This document shows positions 15,005 through 25,858 of a stretch of 64,000 bases of DNA, in pieces. The position numbers were made by a program, and so were the translations under genes. The notes below the pieces were generated by a model. That model was not told where the DNA came from and made no database searches. It saw only the letters and a program-made list of their open reading frames with translations. How positions within the stretch are numbered: position 1 is the stretch's first letter; each line of letters starts with the position of its first letter. Source of the stretch: Parapristionchus giblindavisi (taxonomy: Eukaryota; Nematoda; Chromadorea; Rhabditida; Diplogasteridae); NCBI GenBank assembly GCA_943737045.1, contig CALSFV010000051.1:682001-746000 (forward strand). Reading direction: 5' to 3'.

Positions 15005-15180
15005 GATGCTCAGTCAAGGAATTGACTGCGCAGCTGGAGAATCATGATACTCAGTCAAGGAATTGACTGCGTATATGTAGGATCATGGTTCTCAGTCAGG
15101 AAATTGACTGCGTAGATGGATAGATCATGGTACTCAGCCAGAATATTGCCTACGTAGATGGGTAGATCATGATACTCAGC
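15005..15180. repeat. Tandem repeat, about 43-bp unit, four copies
   Basis: The repeated core is ATCATGATACTCAGTCAAGG then AATTGACTGCGTAGATG. On the minus strand it reads as a periodic peptide (YHDLPIY), a consequence of the repeat rather than evidence of a gene. Confidence 0.8.
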
Positions 15181-16351
15181 GTGATACCTTTGACTTGTGT
15201 ACGACGTGACGATGGAGTCGGTCATCGTAGACGATAATGGAGACAGGAGAGTGAGGGAACCGCTCTCAACCAAGAAATAGTAAGATAATGAAAAGGTTGA
15301 AGCAAAAGACAAATGGCGATTGATTGAGTTAAATTTGAATGAATGATGTCTAATAGAGTCTATGACGTAGAAGGTGGACCAACGATGTGGCATACCAAAC
15401 CATATTATAGCTGGCTTTCAAATTGCGCTCTTTCTACCGCATTTATCCTCCACCTTCCCAACACAAACCGATTTGCCACTGGCTACGGACCACCTCCACA
15501 AAACACCCTACACTATGTCCCACAAAAAGATAAAAAGATGTGCATTCTGAAGGAATAAATATGTATTCATTGATTCATGACGAACGAGAATTTAGTAATG
15601 TACCACAGCATTCTCATGACTTTCAAAGCAAGAACGACCGCTCAACATACAAACTCTCTCGAATACAATGGTCTCCCCTTTGTCTTGCTTTGGAAGAAAA
15701 ATGGCTTGGACCAGAATACTGTGGTACCACTCACAATCAATCAATGTTCACCGTGTTACTGGTTACACTTTCATTTGAAGTCATCGTCCGCCAGACGTAT
15801 GTGAAATGTCAAAATTATTACAAGGGAAGGAGAGGTTCATTTACATTGGTGATGTTGCTTAAGTTCACCAAGATCACCAAGTTCATGAGGCCAATCGGTT
15901 GAATATTTTAACAACTAGGGAGCTTATCGGATTAAATAGGTTATTAGAATGCGATAGAATGTTTCATGGAATTGTGCAATTGGTCCCTATGATTTCTCTT
16001 TACCGTCCTAAATCTCTTATCACTCGCCAGTACAACCGGAAATTTGCATAAACTACCGGCTCTTTGTCAGCTCCGCACAACTTTGGCTAATGTGTGCTAC
16101 ATAAAAGTGATAATTGAGTATTCACTTTGATAGGAGCTTGATCAGTGCAGACTTCGTTTTAATTTTCTAGTAATTATCTCGTTTTATATTATACTTGATA
16201 TTGTGGGTATAGATTTAATGTACCATATATGTATCCACAAAGATAATTCAGTTTTTTTGTTCATTATATTTGATATGAAAAAAATGATTGATTGATTTAT
16301 TGCCTATTTTTGTATTTATTTATTACGCAAGGTAATCGAGCAAAAAGCGAG

Positions 16352-19300
16352 ATGAAGAGTTCGACGTACGCTTCGATTTGTGCCATCATGTCTGGATTGG
16401 GAAATCTCCTGCTGTGGACGGGCTATGATGCTCAGGTCTTAACATCATTTACTACTCAGTAAAAAAAATAATAAATCATATTTGATAAATATAAATATAT
16501 TTTAACTAACTCCTTTTTTTTTAAATTTAGCCATCTTGAAATGTGGCCAGAAGAAATACATCGAAGTGCGTGGGGAATTTTTTCTCATGCATTTTCATAC
16601 CCGGCTAATGCGAGGATTGTACTTAAAGGGAGTGTAACCTCACTCAATAGTCTCTTCATTGCGCACACTATTTCTCTGTTCTCTAACAACAAGATAGTAT
16701 TGCCAGTCGAAGAGATCATTGAGTGAGGTAACGCTTCCTTTAACTCTATATTCAGGTTTTCATCGTTGAGTCCGTGCTGCACTCCATCAATAAACGTGAA
16801 CCGGACAGGTATGATGTCTACTACTACGTATCCCATGAAATTGAAAAAGACCAAGCGACCTGAAAATGTGATTTTTGAAAACCAACTGTACAGTCATATG
16901 ACGGACCAATTTTAGCATCTAACAATCGGGAGTATGTACATATATTCTAACAATAAGCCATCTTTTTTTTGAAATTGCACAGTGTCTTGCCTTTTCGGTT
17001 TCATTACCGTAATGCAACGCGGTAAAGTAGGTCTGAAGAAGAGATTAGGCCCTCCGGACTGAATTGGCCTTGAAAGATCACTGGTCTCCCCCCAGGACTT
17101 CGAGTGCCTTGAATAACGGATTGTACCTTTACCTTTTACCTTTACCGTAATGCAACGACGTTTCTTAATTCACAGAATCGGCGCACACGATGGCTACTAC
17201 GGTCTGGCTGTTATGAACATTTTCTTTATGTTGGCCAACTTGGTCGTGCCTATGATGACCAAATACATGCGGTGCAAGGTGAGGCTCAATGCTAATAATA
17301 ATAATAATAATAATAATAATAGCTTTTTGTGGGTTTCACGAAAGTATGAGAAAGAAACACAGAGAGAATACATTGGGGACACTTAAAATACAATACCACA
17401 ACGAGATATTTTAGCAGTATTGTATTTTAAGTGACCTGATTTTGATTTTAAGTGATTGAAATCAAAAGAAAAAAGAAAAAAGTGAGTGAGTGATTTTAAG
17501 TGATTTTAAGTATAAGTGGGTGTATTGTGAGTGTTAAAACGCGCTCTCTGTAAGGGCGGAGGGGGGAGGGCACAAAGTTTCAAAATCATCCCAGACCATT
17601 CATATTTGGTGGTTAGAGTCCCTAGGGGTGGGATACACTTCAGCCAAAAAATTGACCAGAATTATCGATTTTTGATCTACCCAAACTGAAAAAATCAAAT
17701 TGATTTTTTCCTGTTGTGTCATATATCATTCGAAAGAGCGTTGAAAGTTATGTAAAACTGACAAGTCTCAAAAGATTTCGTTCATTGGTTTTTGAGAAAA
17801 ATCCGTTTTTGCGAAAAAATGCAAGATTTTTTTCCTTTCGATAAATAGCAGACCACTTTCCAGAAATCTCTTGTTCCTGCCCCAGTTGAAATATTGTGTA
17901 AAAATAGCAGGGCTATCCGAATAACACAGTCATTTTAAAAATCTGCGTTCCGGAATATGACATATTGCCAAAAAACTAGCGCTTTTTAGCGTTACAATCG
18001 TCGACGCGGGTTCGATTCCGGCCAGGGGTCACAATTTTTGCAAAGTTCCCTTTTGGCTTCTAATCATCTTTTTTCGATGTTTAGGAATGTTTTAATTGGT
18101 TTTCATAATAAGCCACAACATTTCTAGTTATTTCAGTTGTTGTTTTTCTGTGACGAGAACTTATTTTATAACGCAGATCACTCAAATCGATGAAAGTATT
18201 GATCGTATAAAATACACTTGTTTATTTGGTACGAGAGTAGCCAGCCAGAGCTACAATGAATTTATATGTTTAGAGAGAAAGTCCAAGCGAGATACTACGT
18301 AGATCAGAGAAAGTGTGTATAAGAGAAGGGAGATAAACGGTTTGATCGATAGAATACAGCAGCAAGGCAATTACACAAGTACATTTTAGACCGATCGATA
18401 AGATCGTTTTGTAACATCGTAAAAACAAGAATGGACTTTCGATCCGAATAGGAATACGAATATTTTCGTGAACAGAAAGTGAAGAGAGAAAGGTAGCAAA
18501 AGTTATTCTGCATACCATACATAAATTATTTTATGCTAATTCAGCTTATTGATCGCAAGAATCATGAATGAATCATCCTTGATCGTGCATGCAAAGGCGC
18601 GAAATTTTGAAAATTGGAAAATTTTGCAATAGGTTACGAACCCGCGACGTTACGCTAACTAGACAGCGCTTTTACCACTACGCAACGTGATTGATGAATC
18701 TTTGTGATAAATTCTTGTATATCACATGTCCCTTGCATATCAGATATGTGATTTTTTTTAACATTCGATAGCCTCCATCTTTAACATTGACAAAAAAAGA
18801 AAACAAAGTAGAATTAGAGCGAAACGTTCTACAATCGATGTGGATAGCGATGAAGTAAATTTCGATATAGAATTGAGGAACTTGCTGAACGAATTGGATA
18901 AGAGCGAAGTTTGATTCAATTGACGATGATGTGTTGATATTTTATGAAGATCTAATGGTCACTTCTATCAGAAACAACATGAACGAATTTTTTAAGGACG
19001 AAATAATTGAATTGGAGAATTAACCAATGTTAATTCTGTAGAGAAATATGTATTCAAATGATGACGATGTATGTGCTTGATTTCAGAAATTTATCATTTG
19101 ATAAACATGCTTAAAAATAGTAACTTCCACTTTCAGAAATCGTCACAAAAAACAACAACTGAAATAACTAGAAATCATGTGGCGTATTATGAAAACCAAT
19201 TAAAACAGTCTAGAACATCGAAAAAAGATGATTAGGAGCCAAAACGGAACTAAAAAAAAATTGCAAAAATTTTGACCCGCAGCCGGAATCGAACCCGCGT

Positions 19301-22300
19301 CGACGATTGTAACGCTAAAAAGCGCTAGTTTTTTGGCAATATGTCATATTCCGGAACGCAGATTTTTAAAATGACTGTGTTATTCGGATAGCCCTGCTAT
19401 TTTTACACAATATTTCAACTGGGGCAGGAACAAGAGATTTCTGGAAAGTGGTCTGCTATTTATCGAAAGGAAAAAAATCTTGCATTTTTTCGCAAAAACG
19501 GATTTTTCTCAAAAACCAATGAACGAAATCTTTTGAAACTTGTCAGTTTTACATAACTTTCAACGCTCTTTCGAATGATATATGACACAATAGGAAAAAA
19601 TCAATTTGATTTTTTCAGTTTTGGTAGATCAAAAATCGATAATTCGGGTCAATTTTTTGGCTGAAGTGTATCCCACCCCTAGGGACTCCAACCACCAAAT
19701 ATGAATGGTTTAGGATGATTTTGAAACTTTGTGCCCTCCCCCTGTCGCTGCCCCCCGCTGTTAGGGAGAGTGCGTTTTAAATAACATCTGAAAAATATAA
19801 TAACGTCGCTTGCTCAAGGGAGAAAAAAAGTATGACCTCCAGACACAAATGGCCTTGAATTATCCATCTCCTAGCAGTTATCACCCCCCCCCACGAATTC
19901 GTGTTTTTTTTACTCTGGAAAACTTTCCGTAACGCTTGAAAAATTGGGTGATGAAAAGATGCCACTTGGTAAGCGTGCGAGATTTTTTGACGTCAAGATA
20001 GGCCACGAGTGTGTTACACTCTCTTGTTGAGATCGAGAAAACACAGAGAGGATTGCCATTGGGAAGAGTTCAAATTGCCTATAGAATTTGTGGTTTTTTA
20101 CAACATTCTCTAATTTTAGCAGTAAGGTGAAGCGAGAAGATAAGAAAAAGGATAGAGGAGATGCAAAAGTATAGATTTTTTCGAGATGTTTGTGAAGAAG
20201 ATGTTGAATTAATAAATGCACGTTTGTTCTTCAACAAATGAATACTTTCAGTGGATCCTCGCTATTTCTGCAGCCTTAATGTCCTTCTACTTTCTCACAT
20301 TTCAATTTCTCAATCGACTTTTGTACTTTGCCGCATGTGCCATTCTTGGATGCGGATTTGCAAGTACGCTTTTTTCCTGCTCAAAGAACATTCACTTTTT
20401 ATTTCGAAGGAAGTTAATGGCATACTCCGAGCTAATTTCACTCTACCGCGCTAGAAAGATATCTGGTACTTAGAAACGCTCTCTCGCAGACAAAGAAAGC
20501 GAGAGATGATGGCCAGAGCGGAGAGTTTCAAATTATCTTGGGCATCCACTTTAAAATGGACCTTGCAGCCTTCCACATTGGCTATTCCGGATACATAACC
20601 GAGTTCTCCACGAGGCAAACACTCGAACGAAATCAGGCATTTTCATGGTATTTGCATATTATTTCCCTGTTTTAATTATAACGTGAATGTAATCGACTAC
20701 TATGGCATACGAAGACTAGTTTTCCTGACCCCGTTTAAGGTGATAAGAAGAAGCCCATACCATCCCTTTCTTTCTTCTACAGGAAAATAAATGATTTGAT
20801 TTGATTTGATTTGTAAATCGAGATTTAAATCATTCATTTGTAGGATTTCGTTAGCCATTTTTTTCAACCTCTACTCAATGGGGTTGCACAGTATTCTGGT
20901 TCAAGCCATTTTGTTTCCATAGCGAGACAAGCGAAAGACGATTGCATTTGAGAGAGTTTCTATGTTGAGCGGTCGTTTTTGCTTTCACAACCTATAGAAC
21001 ATTGTGGTTGGCAATCTTCAGTAGAACCACCCCATTGAGTTGGATCCTGTGTATTTATTTCCATATGATTATCAGGTCAGTGACAACCGTGTGCGAATTC
21101 GGCGCTGGTGTTGTTATCATGTTCGTGACTAGCATGAATCAGGTCGACGGAGTCGAGTCCGGTTACCGAGAGTACGCTGACAGCGAGATACGGTAGGCTT
21201 TGGTAGTGCTTGGTATACGGTAGGCCTACGGTAGATCCGTGGAAGGGAATCGGTAGGGTTACGGTAGGCATATGACAAATATATCTTAGGCCTACAGAGC
21301 TATAGTTATCGAGTGCACCATTGCTATTATGAAATTGAGAAGTCTAAAATTGGAAAATTGGAAATTGGTTGATTTTGTAGATACTTCTTCGCAGCTTTCG
21401 TTCTCGTTGGACTCATCGGCCTGATCATATACTGCTTTCTTCCGAATAAACATGTATGATCAATTCATGATCTTTGACCTTTGATCATTGATCTTTGATC
21501 TTTGGTCTAGACCAAGGGCAGAAACACCGATCACGTTTCGCTAGGATTTTATCACTGTTAGACTATCTAAATAATACTTTGGCAAATTATAATTTTAAAA
21601 TATTTGATGCATGCTACATGATATCTGATCTGTTTAGGTCGAAGGAAGCATCGCATCTTCTACTGTGCAGACGAGTGGTATGAGGGAAGAATTGGGTAAG
21701 TTTTTTTTTTAAATTATATTTTTGAAATATTAATATACTTTATGCGGTACAAAAGTGAAGTGTAATTCTTGATTGATTATGATGAAAGTTACAATAATAT
21801 GAAAATTACGAAATTGTTTAAAATTTCTGTTATGGCACTGACTATTTCAATGATACATCCCAATTACGATTTTTATCAGCCCATTTTGAACAGCTGTAAA
21901 AAATAACGGAAATCATAATTCTCAAAATGTGTTTAAATACAAAAGTGAATTTAAAATTTTTTTAAAATATTTTCAGCATCTATGATGGGCGTGCTCGTAG
22001 ACAAACGAGTACTTATGTTCCTGCCGTTCAATCTCTACTTCGGTTTATTCTTCTCGCTATGGGTCTCCATCATACCGACTACGCTGCAATTCACAAAAGT
22101 GAGAACTAAAGATCAAAGTTCAAAGATCAAAGATCAATCACAGGCTCTAGCCGGACACATCTTCCTGCCAGCATACTTTTTGATGGTATTCTCCTTCGGA
22201 TCCGTGTGCAGTGAGCATGTTTAACTTTTACTTAATACAATAACCAAAGGCCAAAAAATTTGGAACTCTCCGAGCTCTTCCTTTCTTTGTCTACGATGGT

Positions 22301-24400
22301 AGATGTAGGTCCGTAGAAGAAAGATTAGGCCCTCCGGACAGAATTAGGCTCGAATTATCAATGGCCTAGCAGTGATCTCCCGCAGGACTTCATGGCCCTT
22401 GAATTACGAGATCAAAACCTTTAACCCGTTACAGTGAGCTTCGTAACCATGTTTCTATCTAAACGCATCAACGACTTCAGCTTCCGGCCCCTGATGCTGA
22501 TCAATGTAGTCATTCAATTGGTTCGTTACAGAGATCAAAGATCAAAGATCAAACTACAACTTGTCAGATTATCTACGCTCTTATTCTTGCACTGATTCCG
22601 CAATGGAGTACCGTCAGGCCGAATGATGAGCCTTCACTGCTCATTCAGCCAAGGTTTTATTTATAATTTCTCTTTACTCATATCCGACAAATTGTCTTTT
22701 ACAAAATAATTCAAGACTCCTACACTCCGGCAATACTCTTTATCTTCTTTGTCTGCGAGATAGTGTTGCCACAGTGGAAAAGTAAAATTAACTCCTCGGG
22801 ATGTTCCATTAAAAATTTAATTTAAATCGAGTAAGAGATTCTCAGGTGATATAATTCATCCCCTGTCGCGGGAAAACTTCTGAAAATACAGGTGTGACCA
22901 GAGAATTTCAATTTTAAGAGAAGGTTTTTCGGTTTTTTTCTCTCAATGGGATTCACGGATTTGACTTGATTTCTATTACATTTATCCTTTCCAGCATCAT
23001 CCCGGTTCTTGTTCTCGCTTTTCTCTTCGGCCTGGCAGACGCGGCAAATAATACGAATCGGTATTGTCCGTATAAAATGTACTTGCATAATTGCATTGCT
23101 ACTGCTGCTAAACAGAAGAAGAACTATCGATTAACTCCCCACTCTTTCCTCCTTTCCTTCCTCGCTCTCTCTGATCTACCTACTCTCTCACCGGTGCTCT
23201 CTCTCTCTCTCTAACAAACAGAAAACACAGAAATTCATTGTGGCAGTGGTTGGCTACTCTCGTACCAAATAAACAAGTGTATTTTATACGGTCAATAATA
23301 AGAATATTCTGTTCAATTATTATTATTATTTATTTATTAACATTATTATTTTTATATTATTTATTTATTTTTATTTACTGCTAAATAAAATAGGTTTTGT
23401 TCAGAACAGTCATTAGCTCCCTGTTGATCCCCGGACGTAGACAGCAAGTCTACGGAGCGTCCCGATTCTATCATGTAAGACGTTTATATTATGATAAAAA
23501 CATTCAAAAAAGCACAGCACTGGTTCAAACCTGCCTAAAGTATTATTTACGTTGGTAAAGGCGCACCCGAGTTAATTTTACTCTCCGTCCACGCTGTCTC
23601 GTAGATAAAGAATGCGAGAAAGCATTGCCAGAGCGGAGAGTTTCAATTGTTTTTTTTTATTAAAAAATAAATTATTTAAAAAATTCAATTGAGGCTCTGT
23701 CGTCAGCAGTACTGTTCTTCGCCTCACCCTCCCTCAGCGTGTACACCTATGTAGCCATTCTTACCGCCGCATTGGTATGCATAATATCTTTAAACTGGCC
23801 CATTTATACCTAAAGCCAAATTGAAACTTCCACGTTGACTATTGCACTGAGAGCAAACTTGCACAAATATGGGTAATAGATTTGCCAACTTACGCTACTT
23901 GTGTACACGATTTGCCCACATTCGGGCAAATGGTAGCCCAAAAACCACGGATTTGCCCATATACAGGCTAGCATTTGTCTGAATATGAGCAAATCGTTCG
24001 CCAACAAACGACATTCGGGCAAGTTTAATCTCTGTGTGGCTATAAGCATGGGGAAAATATATAAATTTTAGGAAAAAAATATAAATTTGATCACATTTTT
24101 CGGTACTAATTCCTTTCAGCCATATCCTTTCAGATCCTTTCAACCGTGTCATGTCACTTCACTTGTAGCCATATCCAGAGAGAAGAACGAAAGGTATCAC
24201 AGGTATTGATTTTTTTGGTCACAACTTTTAAAAAAAGATCTCTTTGAAAAACATTTTTCGCTGTTAATTCAGATTAGAGATATAGAATCGAATATCCAAC
24301 ATGTCTCGTTGCGTCTCGGGCGTAGATAAATTAAATTAAATTAAATTTTAATTCAGATGTCTCCGTCCTGTGCTGTTCCTTCTCATCAATTAAGCAATGA
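16352..24400 (+). CDS. UNC-93/MFSD11-like membrane transporter (457 aa)
   Basis: Eighteen exons with matching phases: 16352-16435, 16756-16808, 17176-17278, 20252-20363, 20569-20647, 20844-20882, 21076-21192, 21381-21453, 21638-21695, 21977-22098, 22144-22210, 22435-22520, 22568-22653, 22995-23060, 23405-23474, 23694-23774, 24169-24202 and 24357-24400. The total is divisible by three. Family features are an early TGYDAQ, VESVLHSINKREPDRIGAHD, GYYGLAVMNIFFMLANL, GYSGYITEFSTRQTLERN, and YFFAAFVLVGLIGLIIY before a polar loop and a second six-helix half. This is the 12-helix major-facilitator layout of UNC-93-like proteins; MFSD11 is about 450 aa. C. elegans UNC-93 modulates a muscle K+ channel; the substrate of MFSD11-type members is unknown. 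Exon 6's end is the least certain, because a MITE-C begins inside it. Introns are swollen by mobile elements. Confidence 0.85.
16624..16742. mobile_element. MITE-B copy
   Basis: AAAGGGAGTGTAACCTCACT and GAGTGAGGTAACGCTTCCTTT are terminal inverted repeats around the CTCTAACAACAAGATAG centre. It lies 13 bp before the exon 2 acceptor of the UNC-93-like gene. Confidence 0.8.
17028..17130. repeat. Dispersed repeat L, copy 1
   Basis: AAGAGATTAGGCCCTCCGGA ... GAATTGGCCTTGAAAGATCA ... CAGGACTTCGAGTGCC matches 22306-22415. No inverted ends are visible. It is intronic and may be a SINE or a fragment of a larger element. Confidence 0.65.
18199..18396. mobile_element. MITE-D copy nested in foldback
   Basis: ATTGATCGTATAAAATACAC at the left and GTACATTTTAGACCGATC at the right are inverted ends of the MITE-D family (see 23062-23296). 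The interior carries the purine-rich complement of the family's CTCTC tract. Confidence 0.75.
18632..18690 (-). other. tRNA-like module (pseudo-tRNA)
   Basis: Read on minus: GTTGCGTAGTGGTAAAAGCG resembles an A-box, and CGCGGGTTCGTAACC about 30 nt later resembles a B-box with T-arm. The stems are too imperfect for a functional tRNA. The AGCGCT ... AGCGT ... CGCGGGTTCG order recurs in both arms of the surrounding foldback. Confidence 0.45.
18789..19024 (+). pseudogene. Remnant of element-encoded acidic protein
   Basis: Two adjacent frames in the centre of the foldback read IDKKRKQSRIRAKRST, DEVNFDIELRNLLNELDKSEV and, after a frameshift near 18917, DSIDDDVLIFYEDLMVTSIR then FFKDEIIELEN. A basic stretch followed by acidic helices is coding-like, but no family was recognised. 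It may be the decayed product of the element's autonomous relative. Confidence 0.35.
20421..20546. mobile_element. MITE-A copy
   Basis: CATACTCCGAGCTAATTTCA ... CTCTCGCAGACAAAGAAAGC ... GAGTTTCAAATTATC. It lies in the intron between exons 4 and 5 of the UNC-93-like gene, ending 22 bp before the exon 5 start. Confidence 0.8.
20873..21042. mobile_element. MITE-C overlapping an exon end
   Basis: Inverted ends are ACTCAATGGGGTTG (left) and CCACCCCATTGAGT (right). The right arm inside reads CTTCAGTAGAACC, matching the short copy at 14671. The left end lies within the open frame of exon 6 of the UNC-93-like gene (codons for Y-S-M-G), and the best in-phase donor, GG|gttgca at 20883, is element sequence. 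Confidence 0.75.
22306..22415. repeat. Dispersed repeat L, copy 2
   Basis: AAGAAAGATTAGGCCCTCCG ... ATCAATGGCCTAGCAGTG ... CAGGACTTCATGGCCC parallels 17028-17130. An inverted, decayed relative may be at 19808-19880. Confidence 0.65.
22721..22806. mobile_element. MITE-A, degenerate copy
   Basis: TACACTCCGGCAATACTC, TTGTCTGCGAGATAGTG and the TAACTCCTCGGGATGT end are recognisable, but internal arm sequence is lost. It is intronic in the UNC-93-like gene. Confidence 0.55.
23062..23296. mobile_element. MITE-D copy abutting a splice donor
   Basis: Ends are ATTGTCCGTATAAAATGTAC and GTGTATTTTATACGGTCAAT, with a TTGCATTGCTACTGCTGC block, a CT-rich tract and CAGAAATTCATTGTGGCAG inside. It starts two bases after exon 14 of the UNC-93-like gene, so all of the donor beyond GT is element sequence. 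Confidence 0.85.
23561..23650. mobile_element. MITE-A copy
   Basis: GCGCACCCGAGTTAATTTTA ... CTCTCCGTCC ... GCCAGAGCGGAGAGTTTC. The right end is lost after TTTCAATTG. It is intronic in the UNC-93-like gene. Confidence 0.75.
23844..24039. mobile_element. MITE-E copy (short, degenerate)
   Basis: GCACTGAGAGCAAACTTGC at the left and a degenerate inverse near 24015-24039. The interior is full of GGGCAAAT/ATTTGCCC words, as in the larger copy at 53681-54403. Confidence 0.6.
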
Positions 24401-24510
24401 TAGGAAAAGAGGAATGGATTTATCCTCAAACCAATCGCAAGAATCATCATTGAAACAATTATGTTGATCCTTATTCTTTGTTTTTTTTCTCAAGAGCCCT
24501 TCAAATAAAG

Positions 24511-24620
24511 GTACATCCCGAGCTAATTCTACTCTCCGCTCTGGCACCGGTCTCTCGTAGACAACAAATGCGATAAAAACTTGCCAGAGCGGAGAGTTTC
24601 AAAATAGCTCGCGTTGTGCT
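24511..24620. mobile_element. MITE-A, well-preserved copy (family reference)
   Basis: GTACATCCCGAGCTAATTCT ACTCTCCGCTCTGGCA forms the left arm, CTCTCGTAGACAACAAATGC the loop, and TTGCCAGAGCGGAGAG TTTCAAAATAGCTCG the right arm. The element is almost wholly palindromic, about 110 bp, with CACCCCGAGCTAA termini. Eleven copies or fragments were found in this window. No transposase is linked. Confidence 0.85.
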
Positions 24621-25758
24621 TTTGTCAACGGTCATTGTCGTACACTCTCTCAGAGAACAATGACTAGAAATGCGAAAAGAAGGATCGTTGACAATGGTCT
24701 AAAACAATAGATTTGTTATATTCTCTGCAAGAGAATTTTCATATTTTGTTATGTTATCACTATTCATTCTAAGAGATTTGTTCGATAAACAGTTATGAGA
24801 TACTCGCCGGTTGTTCTCTGGACAAGCTCGGTGATGATGCATCAACTTCAAATTGACATAACAAACACAGAAAAAATTGCAGGACGTTGAAACTTGCAGA
24901 CTTGCTTGGAAGTGAAAATTCTGGGAAATTATATTAGATCAATAAAATTTTCAATTTCTGTACATGCTCTCCAGCTTGAAGAAAATACTCGTATAGAAAA
25001 TCGATTAACCTTTTTAAAAACTTTATTAGTTTAGTCAGAACGACTGAATAAAAACTAAATACCGGTTAGGAGCGAGAGGGACTGAAATGGCATCAGAGAG
25101 AGAGTACGGTATCCGACATCTTGCCGTACACCTTTACTGCTATCTCCACCATATACAGTACCATTAATCTGACATTGAGAAAAGAAAAAAAATAAACTGT
25201 AACAGATCTTGGGGTTGGTTGGATCTATGTAATACGCACGTGTTTGAAGCGCACAGTATCAATCAATATTTCACATATCTATGTTGTAAACAAACGAAAA
25301 ACAATGGTGTGTAATACAGTATCCTCTCATCGGATTTGTCCTTTTTTTGTCAACCCTAGTTTGTATCTCTTGCCAACGTATTGCATCACAATTAATAACT
25401 CGACCAAGCCAACTAGTCTCTCATATACCTTTATCTTTGCACACAAAACCATGCGGGGAAATTGCCTCCTCTGAATAATATATATTAGTTCGAACGTTCG
25501 ACATACGGATGATATTTTGGATATCTATAATATTAAATACATAAATGGAAGGGTGAAATAAAACGGATGTATTAAAGAGGTTGGAAACAAATTCGGTGCG
25601 TACCACGAATTGAATTCGTTTTTTTTACGAGCAAATACTTGCGGTCACTATTCCAAACAATTCAACTCGTAGGAATAAATAAAGGAAGGGAATAAAGGGG
25701 AATTTTAACATTCAATGATGCAAAAAACAACAATATAATACACAATATACCGGAGATA

Positions 25759-25789
25759 AGATGAATGAATGAATGAATGAATGAATGAA
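25759..25789. repeat. (GAAT)n microsatellite
   Basis: Seven ATGA/GAAT units downstream of the TM9SF stop codon, probably in its 3' UTR. Confidence 0.9.
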
Positions 25790-25858
25790 AAAAAAAGAGT
25801 ACAATATATATTTATTCATATATGGAAAAGAGGAACGAAATTGGGGATAAATTATTGA

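Larger units (their letters stand above)
14110..16351. other. Intergenic/element-rich interval
   Basis: It holds MITE-H (14223-14480), an interrupted MITE-B (14529-14883), a short MITE-C (14671-14712) and a tandem repeat (15005-15180). The stretch 15190-16351 shows no exon with both splice sites and coding bias. Overlapping open frames at 14823-15047 on both strands and at 15343-15902 on plus are unsupported. The missing 5' exon of the 11762-14041 gene should lie here. Confidence 0.5.
17534..19780. mobile_element. 2.2-kb foldback element with about 630-bp inverted arms
   Basis: The left arm (17534-18160) and right arm (19138-19780) are inverted copies of each other, sharing TTAAAACGCGCTCTC-like ends, a GGGAGGGCACAAAGTTTC block, a GGTGGGATACACTTCAGCC block and a TTTAGCGTTAC ... 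CGCGGGTTCGATTCCGG block. The TTCGATTCC part is a tRNA T-arm/B-box-like sequence present in both arms. The centre holds a MITE-D, a tRNA-like module on minus (18632-18690) and remnants of an acidic coding sequence. It occupies intron 3 of the UNC-93-like gene. Target duplication was not resolved. The class is unknown to me. Confidence 0.8.
24401..25858. other. Intergenic between convergent transporter and TM9SF genes
   Basis: It contains a MITE-A (24511-24620), an adjoining short hairpin (about 24630-24705) and a (GAAT)n tract. The rest is AT-rich and featureless. The two genes converge here, so it should hold both 3' UTRs. Confidence 0.5.

Noticed and set aside
14823..15047. Overlapping frames on both strands (SQSNVSVPSRLPPTDD on minus, YVVSKSANDGRKKYCC on plus)
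   Set aside because: Neither has a usable start or splice site that joins the neighbouring gene, and each overlaps MITE-B sequence. One could still be the missing 5' exon of the 11762-14041 gene.
15343..15902. Plus-strand frames of 71-120 aa
   Set aside because: No splice context and no family features, and the overlapping frames are of similar quality.
18632..18690. Functional tRNA gene on minus
   Set aside because: The T-arm closing stem and acceptor stem are too mismatched; it is better treated as a tRNA-derived module.
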